Assembly: GCA_947561715.1 (NCBI GenBank)
Contig: OX387203.1
Location: 6,696,001 to 6,760,000 of the forward strand
Length of the DNA stretch: 64,000 bases
Direction of reading: 5' to 3'
Origin: Ascidia mentula
Lineage: Eukaryota > Chordata > Ascidiacea > Phlebobranchia > Ascidiidae
In this document: in pieces, positions 28,201 to 38,629 of the stretch
How positions within the stretch are numbered: position 1 is the first letter of the stretch
Layout: every line of letters begins with the position of its first letter
The notes under the pieces: generated by a model
Databases searched by the model: none
Seen by the model: the letters and a program-made list of their open reading frames with translations, nothing else
What the model was told of the DNA's origin: nothing
Made by a program: the position numbers and the translations under genes

Positions 28201-31200
28201 TTCCAAGAAATCAGTGACCAGTAACGGCTATTGCATCAGTGTCAAGACAAGTTGTTCGTTCGTTGGTTGGTTGGTCGAGTCGAACGTTGTTTTGTGTTTA
28301 TGCTCATCAGGCTGACTGTTTGCCAAAACAAATGCTCGTGACTGTCGCATTGTTATTACAACTGTCCCGTGCAATGATGACCTTTGACAACAGCACTGTA
28401 TTATTCGCTTATCTCTCAGTGTGACATAAGGACGGTTTTGGGTGCTTATTGTATCACTTATTATGTCTGGCGTCGCCTCAACTTACGGTAGTTGGAAACG
28501 CACTTCACGTTAACGGAAAGGTTCCGAGTCTGTGGAAATCCTTTGTAAATGTTAGATTTGTTCACTTCACGCGTGTGTCTGAAGTGTTTGTTCAGAATTA
28601 GTGTTTCTAAGGCATTGAACTAGTGCATGTACTAATACTTATAAATAGAAAAAGTAACTTTTCGAAGCGCCAGCGTATTCACGCATGTAATGGTATATAT
28701 AATACATTGTGCTATGGTTACAAAGTGTTTTGGCTTAAGTAGGTAGATGCACATATTACCACCTGTAGATTCAAGAGGAGACGCCCTCTTTAACTATAAA
28801 ACCGTTGCATATTAAACTCGAACTTAGTAAGAGTAGGTATTCTTCCCTTTAGACGCTCTTAGTGCAGCCTGATGAACTGCAGTAGGAAACGTCAAACCCA
28901 AGTCTCAAACCCGCATTCTGATACGCAGCTTGCCTTGCTGCACTCCCACATTACCAGTATTGCTTCCGCCCACAATGAACGACAGCTCTTGATAGGAATG
29001 TTTACGAGACCAACCTTGTGTTGTACGAACGTGCGTATGCAGGAGTGTGGTCGTTGGATGCAAGGTTGAGCTACGTTCTCTAGGCGTGAAAAGTTTGTGA
29101 GATGCGGCCTCAGCAGTACAATAGGTTGCTTAGGCACTTGCAAAAACTTTGCTTAAAATGCAGTATATCAAAGTTGCCGTGTGCACTATTGGCGTATTGC
29201 GGGAAAATGAGATACATATATAATTCTGTGGCACATCACAATCAGACGGAGAGTAACAAAAGGTCTCGCAATGCATCAACTGAGCATTGTGTGGCATTTA
29301 TTGCCATTTCGTAATATTTCGTTGACACACAACTTCCTCCCAGCGGCGCAACTTTCCTGTTTGTATCGACCGTATTCCATCGCCTGGAGACGAAGTTGGC
29401 AATAAGCCTTAGATGTTCTGGCACTCAAGAGACTTAATGACAGGTTTTCTGGCGGCTTAGAGAAGTTTTAGACCTTATTGTATTCTATTGTCTCCAGTAC
29501 CGTCTGGGTACTTGGAAAGTACACAGAAGTGTTATGTTATGAAACATAGGAAAATTTTGACAGTTTTAGCAGTGTCTCTTGTGCACCTTAAGCTATATAA
29601 TTTTATTTTGTATTGTGACAGTATTGTGACATTTCAACGTTCGCAGTTGAAGTTGGTAGTTTTAGACATCCGTTAAGTTGCCCTATTTTCCTTTTCAGAA
29701 AGTAAGTGCTCCTCCTAAAGAGCCTGTCTCCCCTGCCAAGTCGGAAGAACTTGCAGAAGCTCCTCGCTCGCCAGCACCCAGTAACCCCGACGACCTTGAA
29801 ATCGTTCGGTCCCCCCCAGCCGGCACAAAAATCACACCAGACTACGTTCCCAGCGTAGACCTGCATCAAACCAAGGCCCTATTTGAGAAAGACGAGCCAA
29901 AACCGGCCGCACGTCGATCCAGCCTGAAGCGCCCGTCGTCAGCCGCCAGCACCGAGTCGTCGCCAAGAATCGGCCGGAATCCAGACGCAAAAAGCCCGCC
30001 ACCGCGTAGCAACTCTAGTCGGCATAGCAGTGTATCGCCGAGCAGTCGCAGCAGCAGCAACCGAGTCCGTACCATAAGCGCGAACAGTTCGAACCCCGCC
30101 GACAGTGATACCGAAAGCATGTCGCACGTCGTGAGACCCCCACCTGCTGGTACAAAAGAAACCCCTGATTATGTGCCAAGCCTGAAAATCAGCTCGGTGA
30201 AGAGTATGTTCGAAAAGCCCAAGACGTCGTCGCCCGATACACCCACAGGAGCCCCGCGCCCGCGTCGCCAGCTCAACAATTCCAATTGGGTGAACGGTAA
30301 TGAACCGGAAGGTGCATCCCCTTATTTTTCTTTCTGTTTTTCTTTTGCTAATGTTCCAAAGCCTGCGATTTACCCTTCTTATAACATTGATGTTTAACTA
30401 ACGCCTTGGAAACGCTAAAAGCAATTGTGTATTACACTTGCATTTGGAGAATGCCAGCCTCCAAGTTCGGTCTGTGGTCGATATGAATTCGTTCACGAAC
30501 GGTTACGTTTTATGCATGAAGCAATAACCTCTTTTGGAATGTTCTTTAACAGTGCATATACAACACCATCGTTGTTATGGTTTGGTTTTAAACCTTCCAG
30601 GAATATTCTTGGATAAAAATTTTATTGGTAATGAAGAAAAATAGTCTGTTTTTCTGGCACAGTTAAACGTTTATTTGTGCCAGAAGAAACGATTAATTGC
30701 ATTACAATATGCCTGGAAGCAACAAACCACTTTGGATGACAAACAATCTTTTTCTACCAACCGCATTTTCCACCGGAATGTTTACGCCTGGGCTTGAAAC
30801 CTAACGTTTTCCTATGCTTTTGCAGCAAACAAGACAACTGAGGATGGAAGAAAGATTGTAGCAGAGGGCTCCTACGAAGAGAGAGCCGGAGGTGGGTTAT
30901 TTTCTGATAATTATTCGTAAACTCTCTGCATGAAATGGTCACGTTTGAAATGAATGTCGTAATCACACTTGCAAGAGAAAACGTACGATTTATATCGTTC
31001 AGCGCATTGGCACAGCCGGTTTCATTCGGCACAGCAGCCTGAATAGAGTTGTGCATTTGTGCTGAAATTGATTTCAAGTAGCTTAATTCTTAACCGGCTG
31101 TGTGTAGTTTTATATTCAGTTATTTGCATGAGACGCTTTCTGTTTCTGTAAATTGTTATTCCTTTGTGAATATTTTTTTAGACTATGTGTTGCGGCCGAT

Positions 31201-34200
31201 AATGGGTCAACATCTGTTGTGCTTAGTTACCACTGTTTTCAATGAATACCTAATGTAAACACATAGCCAAAGTTACACCAAGTCCCAATAACCGAATGTG
31301 AGCACCTAGGTTCCCTGTAAGTCGCGTCGTTGCTGAGCAACGGCAAAGGCTGCTGTATGACTCGTTGAAGGGTATACTCGAGCCTTACACAACCCTTGGT
31401 CATTAAACTAATGGTGGTGACCCCGTCGTTGATACAAACCATGTGCCTTGTGTTTTTTTAGATTCAGAACAAGGCAAGAAACGATGTGATGATGGCATGT
31501 GTTTTGCGTGTAGTTCGTGTGTCACTTGCATGCTCCCTTCACTCATTCCATCGCGTGACTTTCTGGACTGCCAGAAAGTGCCCTGGATTCTTTGTTCATT
31601 TTCTGTTCTTTTTCTATCACAAAAACACAATGCTAATGTTCGTTTTTGGCCTTTCTAAGTAGAGACACGAACAATGTATTGGAATTCGTATGTTTAGCCT
31701 TTAAAGTTAAACCAAGCAACAAAGCCAGGCCTGCTGTTTTGTGTGCGCGGTGCATCCCCTTTTTCCTATCACGATAAGCCAACTTTTGTCAATACACTAG
31801 TTAGGAGTAATGTACAAGACGTTATTAAACAGGTCTGAGGATATTGCTTGTTTCTACACAATGAAGTAAAAGTCTTTTATAAAACCATCATGGAAGTAAT
31901 GATCGCAATGTGCAGTAGATAGCTGTTCGTTTCAAATAGTTAAAAGCTTGTGAACGCATCATACAACAACCTTTTCCAAGCAGCCAACCTCAGCCCTGTT
32001 TGAACGCTCTGTGCACTTGTCTCTTCACCCACCATTTGTCATCATTTTGCACGTTAGACCAATGCATGTGCTGCCTGTTCCATCACAATAACCATCCATT
32101 ATACCCGACTAACATAAGGTATGGGCACAGGTGTGGTACGCCCTCCTACAGCTGGCACCAAGGAAAGGCCTGCATACAGCCTCTCTGCCGATTTTCTCAA
32201 ATCGCGCGCTGCTATGTTTGAGGCTCCAAAGGACAAGGGATACCAACCACGCAACAAGATACAGGGCAAACCTAAAGCGGCCCCGGCAGTAAGTTATCTG
32301 CACAAAGCTATTGTTTCAATAGAGAGGTATATAACACATAATATACAACATATTCCTCCCTTCTTAGGAGGTTGTCAATGCGGCAGGAGAAAAGGAAGTT
32401 CCCGAGTACGAGCTATCACAAAACATGAAGGACACCAAGAAGATGTTTGAAGCCGGTGGAGCCGTCTCCCCAGAAAAGTAACTATAGCCACCTGCTTTAA
32501 ATTATGCATGATGCAATTTTGACTATGCTTTCGTTTCCCCTGTTTACAAGCTTTCGCGCGAAATGTTTTGACACGTTGCAAAGTGTTTGTCATGTTTTTT
32601 TGTGTAATGGAGCGACGACACTGGGATAAATTGCTTCCAAGTTTACTTTGTTTTGGCAAGTAGCGAGTCGTGCATACGTTTTTCCGGCTATGGCTACTGA
32701 CGTGCTTCCAATGCCACATTAAATCACTAAGCATTATGTACGTTACTGCACTTAACGAAAGACGAATTATCCTCGAAAGATGTTGGTTGTTTTGATTTTG
32801 CTTGACCAGAATTGGAAAAAGAAAAATGTTTTTCTTTTCGATGGAATTTGTTGATAGTTTACAACTTATATTATATTCCTGGAAAAGACAGAAACTGAGG
32901 ATGCCAATGGGCGAAATTAATATGTTATGAATCAAGATCTTATACTGGCGCTGATTGTGTTTTACTCTTTTGGAGTTCTAGGAATATAATATTGTTTCGC
33001 AAGGACAGATTCGTCGATTACCGACTTGCACAGGCTGATTCCTGTAGACTTTTTCTCTTGTAGCTTATAAGTTAGCAATATTAAAAAGAAGTACACATTG
33101 TTCTTGCTGTAATTAACGATAAAATGTGTTCAGACCAACCACACCGAAACAGACAGAAATTGTGAAAACGCCACAAGGGGAGGTGGTGCGTCCGCCACCA
33201 GCGGGCACTAGAGATGACACCGATATTGTACCAGCTTCTGATTTAGGGTGAGGAAACTAGAGCTTTAATATACAACTTTTAGGTAGACTAATGACCCGTA
33301 AATAACGTTGCTTGATTGAAGTAAGTTTTCCAACAAGGAAAAAACAAGGAAATAAACAAGGAAATAAAGCCTTTAGGTTTGTTAATATTTTTGTAGAGCT
33401 TTGAAATAAAGGGCGTTATAATGTACACCAAGTCATTGTTTTAAGATTATTTTATTCTAAAGTTACCCTACAGTGAAACAAAACAATCCAGTAGTTTATA
33501 CAACGTGGATAATTTTACAATCCGGTTGCCATTGCTTTTAAAGAGACCTTAAAGAACGGACGTTCATACCAATAAATTACTTTACATTGCTCAAGTTACC
33601 CCTTAGTGAAAGAAACAACATTGCAATAAACGTTCCATATTTTTTTTTCTAGTTCTGCTAAGAAGATGTTTGAGCAACAAAACGATGCCGAGCCGGAAGC
33701 GGCGCCAAGAAAGGCCCCGATTGATATCAGACAAGAGGCAGAAGAGGCTGTGAACCGTGACAAAGAAATTAAACAGGTATGTTCTGAGCTTCACGGCATA
33801 CAATATATTGGCGGTACCTGGGCGTTTGTTTAAAATTTTAAAGCACTTCTGCTTAGCGGACTGCGGTATTTGTGTGAATATGCAAGTAGGCGAGTGACGG
33901 AGATGTATTTTTTGTTTTTGTAAGTTTTCCACCTGCCATTGTGAAGCTGCTTAAGCCACAATTGAACAAGCAAATAGCGTGCTTTATCTGCTAATAAAAG
34001 CATCGACGATCAACATCCTGTTCATCTCAGCCGAACCGCATTTCAGTCTGGGTGTTTTGCCTTGAAACCGCAACACAAGACGTTGCTTTATAAGGCGAAA
34101 CCAGGTCCCTTACCGTGTTAAATATTTAATATTGTTTATAGGAGCGTTCATACGACGACGACAGCAAGGAGTCTGCGGCCGTTGAGTCGGAGTCAGACAC

Positions 34201-35968
34201 AGAGGGCGAGTATCTCCTAGACAAGGATCAAAACCAGGTAAGTGAAGGATTATGCTGGACAAACCCAAGCTGCTGCTGATAATTGATAATGCTAAAAACA
34301 CAGCCTCATGTCACTTAGTCAGTATTTCCTAGTACTAATGGTGAACGTAACAGTGTTTGAAACAATTAACAGCAGCATCCTAGTTTGGGATTTTTTCTTC
34401 GGTAATTTTCTTTCAGTTTATTTTTGCTCATAAAATTAGCGTTACAGTCTTTTTGCACACTTCTTGCCATCATCTTTAACGAATTGCCATGTTGTTTACA
34501 GGCTCCCGCTGAAGAGCCGGCACAGGAGCAAGAAGAGCCAGCACAGGAAGAGGCTGCTGCTATTACTCCTGTTCGCGTGGCTGTTCCCGATAGTCCAGAG
34601 CCAGAGGAACAACAAGGTATCATTATGTGGTTATACATTATACTTTTGTCTCCAATGAAATGACTTTGAAGCAGTTTTTTTTTATGAATTTATCCAGTGG
34701 CTTTGTTTTAAAGCGTTGTAAAGGCGTGATTAGTTTAGATTCAATGACACTTACAAGGTAAAATGAAAACACCCGCTTATGCTTAATATTTGTAGTTGAG
34801 ACAATAGGCTTACGAGATCGTGCATTGACGGACTGAACCACAATTACCAAGGCCATACTTGGACCCGTGATCATTTGCACACGGCTTAACACCACACATT
34901 ACCGGCATTGAGAATCAGTTTTGCATTTACACACTACTAATGGCAATGATTTTGTTTTCAGAAGAAGAACCAAAAGCACAGGACGAACCGGTCCAGGTGA
35001 GCTCCAGTTCCCTTAGCATCGGTTTATTTTCGCAACCGGCTAGATACCTTTTTATAACTAAACGCGTATAGTAAAGTAAACTACATGACAGATAAGACCA
35101 CGTACAGTTACATCTAGTTACATAAACCCTAATTTTTTCACAGGAACCTGAGCAGGAGTACGTAGCGGATGCAACTCCAGCGCAAGAGCCAGAGCAGGAA
35201 TACGTTGCAGAAGATACGCCAGCACAAGATCAATCTGCACAAGAAGAAGAGTTCAGAGAAAATATCGTCATTGAAGATCACTTTCTGAAAACTGAAGAGG
35301 GGGATCAAGAAGAACAGGCTGCTCCTACGGAGGAGCCGCAAGCGGAGGAGCCTGCACCCGCAACAGAGGAGTATGATCAACCGGAACAGGAGGAAAGAAG
35401 ACCTGCGGATCCTATTATTGAAGATCATCTCCTCCGCAGTGAAGAAGTCACCACTAACGGGATGCCAGATTCCCCGGAGGGAGAAAACCAGGACTCTTAT
35501 GCAGGACAAACCGTTGAAAAACCTGCTGCAGTGACTGAAAACGGAGGAGCGGCCGTGGCTCAAGAAGCAGGTAAGAGCGACTCTAGCAGCGACGATGACG
35601 ATATCAATAAGCCACATTTCAACTATCCCTTCGACCTTGAAAAATCTCCCGAAACAGTAAAGCCTTCAAATTACCTTGACTCATTGCTACTGCAGCCAGC
35701 CCAAGAGGCTCCCACCGCTTCCGCCGATCTCCTAAATGGTTTTGGTGACTTTTTGGCCCCAAGCCAGCCAGCAGTTAATAGTAAACCGGTGGAACCCGCA
35801 GTTCCCATTCAAACCGACCCTTTCGGTTTGTTTGACGCCCCGCAAACCACGCCTGTTGGCCCATCTCCCCCCGCCCCAGCTGTGGACCCGTTTGATATTT
35901 TCTCCACTCCCACAGTGGCAAAATCGACGGATAATTCGAAAAAAGACCCATTTGATTTGTTTCTGTAG
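4224..35968 (+). CDS. Disordered scaffold with LxxxKxxFE repeats and DPF tail (1130 aa, 21 exons)
   Basis: Exons: 4224-4282, 4417-4567, 8140-8296, 8576-8667, 9695-9768, 10413-10469, 12777-12935, 13267-13420, 14068-14152, 16476-16563, 16918-16981, 29699-30296, 30826-30891, 32119-32288, 32368-32477, 33134-33247, 33653-33776, 34142-34237, 34502-34616, 34962-34996, 35144-35968. Phases agree throughout. The protein is low-complexity, rich in Pro, Ser, Glu and Lys. It carries repeats such as YELPDINSMKSQFE, YEVELGKLKAQFE, VDLSSLKSQFE and YDVELGALKKRFE; later copies are introduced by PPAGTKxxPDYVPS (about residues 416-443 and 526-553). The repeats resemble the VPLNRLKMMFEKGE motif of EPLIN (LIMA1) and, more loosely, Xin repeats, so actin binding is my inference. 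No LIM domain is seen. The C-terminal part is acidic and ends in three DPF motifs. I do not recognise a named orthologue. Confidence 0.82.
5467..5476 (+). promoter_or_regulatory. TATA-like box in intron 2
   Basis: TATATAAATA is a strong TATA match embedded in moderately GC-richer sequence. It may drive a shorter transcript of the scaffold gene. No initiator or first exon is identifiable, so this is weak. Confidence 0.2.
5838..5903 (+). repeat. AT-rich tandem repeat
   Basis: About four imperfect copies of a 15-17 base unit reading TATACCTATTTATTA. It is a simple minisatellite-like array with no sign of function. Confidence 0.85.
6444..6500 (-). ncRNA. Degenerate hammerhead core on the opposite strand
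   Basis: Read on the minus strand, this arm shows CTAATGA (one change from CTGATGA), a GACC/GGTC stem II, TAAA in place of GAAA, and a stem III of the same form as the plus-strand copy. Two core substitutions predict inactivity. Its interest is the inverted pairing with the core at 6537-6587. Confidence 0.45.
6537..6587 (+). ncRNA. Decayed hammerhead ribozyme
   Basis: CTGATGA at 6544-6550 is followed by a perfect GACC/GGTC stem II with a TTC loop, then GAAA, a 4 bp stem III (ACAG/CTGT) and the cleavage triplet GTA. The bases that should form stem I do not pair, so the catalytic core is present but the ribozyme is probably inactive. It belongs to the same family as the complete copy at 50483-50535. 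Confidence 0.55.
8735..8800 (+). repeat. Possible hAT-like transposon end
   Basis: Within intron 3, TAGGGGTCTGCATA followed by a T run and GCTCGGCCGCC resembles the terminal sequence of many hAT-derived repeats. No matching opposite end or target duplication was located, so it may be a single decayed end. Confidence 0.3.
10470..12776 (+). other. Intron 6 of the repeat scaffold gene (2.3 kb)
   Basis: No exon, RNA gene or transposon ends are recognised here. The sequence is AT-rich; short open frames on both strands look random. Confidence 0.5.
14153..16475 (+). other. Intron 9 of the repeat scaffold gene (2.3 kb)
   Basis: Nothing recognisable is seen. One short open frame near 14490-14675 lacks exon-like boundaries in the gene's phase. 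Confidence 0.5.
26440..26460 (+). CDS. Candidate alternative first exon encoding MGNVVKK
   Basis: ATG at 26440 opens seven codons ending directly at a GTAAGT donor (26461). The exon is phase 0 and joins in frame to the exon at 29699, which starts KVSAPPKEP. The resulting isoform would be 757 residues, keeping the later PPAGTK-type repeats and the DPF tail but losing the first 380 residues. The start MG plus a basic run fits an N-terminal myristoylation site with membrane-binding lysines, although position 6 is Lys rather than the favoured Ser/Thr. The promoter is not identified. This is inferred from start, donor and phase only. Confidence 0.5.
27920..28015 (+). repeat. Foldback element with decayed hammerhead, copy 2
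   Basis: CTGATGA at 27955-27961 is followed by a degraded stem II, GAAA and a 4 bp stem III closed by CTGT, then G where cleavage needs A, C or T. Seven bases on each side can still form stem I with two wobble pairs. CCGCCACCAGTC on the left resembles the inverted arm seen in the other two copies. I take it as an old, probably inactive member of the same family. Confidence 0.45.
30635..30727 (+). repeat. Short foldback repeat, family B
   Basis: A hairpin with arms around TTCTGGCAC and GTGCCAGAA is followed by TTACAATATGCCTGG and AGCAACAAA, which matches the end of the element at 48447-48593. It lies in the intron between the exons ending 30296 and starting 30826. Confidence 0.6.
35144..35968 (+). 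other. Acidic tail with AP-2/clathrin-type motifs (last exon of scaffold)
   Basis: This exon encodes residues 857-1130. It opens with a tandem duplication of EPEQEYVA(D/E)xTPAQ, then two related blocks IEDHFLKTEEG and IEDHLLRSEEV. It ends with NGFGDFLAP and three DPF motifs starting at residues 1081, 1104 and 1124, the last closing the protein as DPFDLFL. DPF and FxDxF-like peptides bind the AP-2 alpha appendage in endocytic adaptors; that this protein does so is inference. Confidence 0.7.
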
Positions 35969-38629
35969 AAAAATAGTAATTTATAACATGTTATGAAGCT
36001 ATTGCTTAGGCTTCTTTAAAAACACTGCAATCACGCAATGTAATTGAGTATCGACCCATTCTTGTCTTATGTTAATTATTGATTTTAAACATACTTAAGG
36101 ACATTACAGTTGTATGGGCACACATACAGATAATGTGTTTTAGTGACATAGAGGTATCTGTTTGAACTCGATGATGCGATTATTGACCTTACTTCTACCA
36201 GATTAAATATTGATAAATTCATTGTTTTCACCTTACTGCTTTTGTGCATTCACAGATGGAGGCAGCTACCTAGACTAGCTTGCCTTCTTGGGGCCATTTA
36301 CTTGAACGCGCGGCCCATTGAGCCCACACAGGCCACACCCCATGCAAACACACACAAAAAATAATGTACATTTCATTACTCGCGTGCGCCACCCGGCGGA
36401 CATGCGCACAGTCCACGTGAGTATCGAATGTGCATGGGCCCGTTTTAAGTTTAACCATTAGCCCTTGACGTGTTTTGGGTTTAACCCGGGGATGTCCCGG
36501 TTGCATGAAGTTTTGACCTAGAGTTTGTTGTCAGTGTTCGTCATCACTGTCACAAAACACAATAACCCCACACCTTTATTATCATTTTCAGCTCCTGGCA
36601 TGCGGTATACGCCTGTTAGTAGGCGTTGTTTGTATCATTGCATGGATTGCTTTACGTTTATTGTTTATCCCATTAACCGTGTGTACATTATCATGTTGAA
36701 AGCTTACTCATTACCGCTGTTTTGCGATTGCGGAACGATCGGCTTCCGTTGACTTCAAAATACAAACTGTACAAACTCGCGCAGCAGGGCCCAGCAAAAT
36801 GTTCGATGTTTTGTCGAACTGCTGGCGCTTTTAACAAAACAAACAGCGTTGCATGATCGTCAGTGTTTATACTTGCATGCCTTGCACTAACCCTATGGTT
36901 TTTTCATTCTTTGGCTTGCTTTCGGTTTGAATGTCTGGAAATTTTATTACACTTGTGTGTAAATTGTAATGTGGTTGATTATTACTCGGCAGCGCTTTAC
37001 GATTTTAACTTTGTTTTGCATATTTTTTGCGCTCGCCAATTAAAATTTACTGCATTTAAACATAATTTATATCTGCGGTTTCGTTGCCGCATTTTGCATT
37101 TACTTCATCAACCACGTATATACAGAATAATTGTAACAAGAGCACCACCGCCCCATATCAAGCTGGTGTCTTGTGTGTGTGCCGCGGTCTATAGTTTTCC
37201 CAGAAAACCCGTTTGTCCAACGTGACAGCGGTGTCGCAAGAATAGTTTTTACTCTTCTACCGCTGCATCCTTACTTTCCGCTCCGGCTCACAAACCGCCA
37301 TTACGAATGCTCGCTCCTCGCTTTCCGCCGCTTGATTTTAGCCCTTTTGCCGCCCCACAATAAGAGCGCCACATTCATTTATATGCATCGATTCCTGCGC
37401 CGTATGTTGTTATGTGTATGTATACCGTTTGTGTGGCCCTTTATCGCTCCCACCTTCATGTTATTCCAAGGACCGAATCGCCCCCCGCTGCTCTCCCCGA
37501 ATCAGTGACATGACGCAGTGGTGACGTCAGCGATTACACAGGCGCCAAGAAGTTTCCCAAAGCGTATTGAGAGATATGTTACCCCTGTTCGCGCTCTGTG
37601 TTGTCGTTGTGTTGCGAATCGTCATCAGTATATAAAAGTCGCGATTATCCCAATACAAAATGATTCCAAACCGTAAAATCCAAGTGATCTAATGGCTGTA
37701 ATGTTTGTAAGAAATTCAAGTACATATCGGTCATGTAAAGAGTATATTCTTTGAGGCTTACATGTTGAATTAGCAATAGGTCCATGGCTTAACTTTCAAG
37801 CTAATGAGCAGACCAGTTTGAGGTACAGCTCTTTAAATTCGTAGGGGGTGGAAGATTCGCAGTAAAATGGAAGTGCAATTTACAATAAAGCTGACCTTCT
37901 GTTTTCAAGTGTAATTAAACCCTGATGAAAGAAGAAACACCAGGTTATTTTTGCCAGAAGGTGAATGCCTTTTTGCCTGGCGGCATCAGCAGAAGTGTAA
38001 TCTTGTCACAAAACATTGCTCTGCGAATTGTCAAAAATAGGATTTTACAGAAAATATGAACGAAGCGCAAACCCATCACCCATCTTATCTGTATATTTCC
38101 AAGTCTGCGTTCTTTTCTGAGCACCGTACAGCCATTAAGCCGAAAAAAATTTCAACTTTCACCAGCGAGACTTGACGTCATCATAGCTGAAATATGTTCA
38201 ATGTACTTCCGCCATGATTGCCTGTTGCTTTTAGCAAAAAGAACCCAATCGTTTTAGAAACACGCGTAAAACCTCAAATGTCTGTCGTAACAACAGGCCT
38301 AACTGGTAATCCTTACTACCGGTGTAACGAATCGCACTTTCCAAACACCCGGGGTCTCCAAAATTCCTGCTAGGTGACGGCCGCAACTGACGGGATTCGT
38401 GGCTAGGAAAACCTGCATTCGAATCCCTGTGTAGTAAAAAACATATTGCTTTGCCACATTGACTGTAGTTCAAATCGGAACTGTCTGCAGCATGCAAAGC
38501 AAGAGATGAATATGGGCATTTATGGGAGGCTAGTTTGCCTTTTTATTCGCTTGTCAAGCATCTTGGCTACCCGGCGTAGTTAGCCTGTTTCGAAGTGAGC
38601 ACAATACAAAAACACCCCAATCAAAATTG
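35969..38629. other. Convergent intergenic region (2.7 kb)
   Basis: ATTAAA at 36202-36207 may be the poly(A) signal of the scaffold gene. TTTATT at 38542-38547 is AATAAA on the minus strand, 83 bases after the RPF2 stop. A CRE palindrome at 37522-37529 lies about 100 bases before a TATA-like TATATAAAAG at 37629-37638, but no exon was recognised downstream. At 37921-37990 a decayed repeat carries TTTGCCAGAAGG and GCCTGGCGGCA, resembling family B. Confidence 0.45.
37522..37638 (+). promoter_or_regulatory. Promoter-like CRE plus TATA pair
   Basis: TGACGTCA at 37522-37529 and TATATAAAAG at 37629-37638 are spaced as in a core promoter. No coding frame or conserved RNA follows, so it may serve an unrecognised non-coding transcript or be chance. 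Confidence 0.2.

Larger units (their letters stand above)
16982..29698 (+). other. Intron 11 of the repeat scaffold gene (12.7 kb)
   Basis: By far the largest intron in the window. It contains a candidate alternative first exon (26440-26460), a decayed hammerhead element (about 27920-28015) and two CRE palindromes, TGACGTCA at 17570-17577 and the longer GGTGACGTCACC at 25611-25622. Otherwise no gene on either strand is supported. Its size and the internal first exon suggest it holds a second promoter and enhancers. Confidence 0.5.

Noticed and set aside
28864-28905. CTGATGA...GAAACGTC as a fourth hammerhead
   Set aside because: The bases between the two boxes do not form a proper stem II, and no stem I or III could be paired.
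35138-35617. Minus-strand frame of 159 codons rich in Leu and Phe
   Set aside because: It is the antisense shadow of the acidic last exon of the scaffold gene; Glu/Gln codons read as Leu/Phe on the other strand.
38380-38432. tRNA-like B box (ATTCGAATCC)
   Set aside because: No acceptor stem, anticodon arm or correctly spaced A box could be drawn; at most a remnant of a tRNA-derived repeat.
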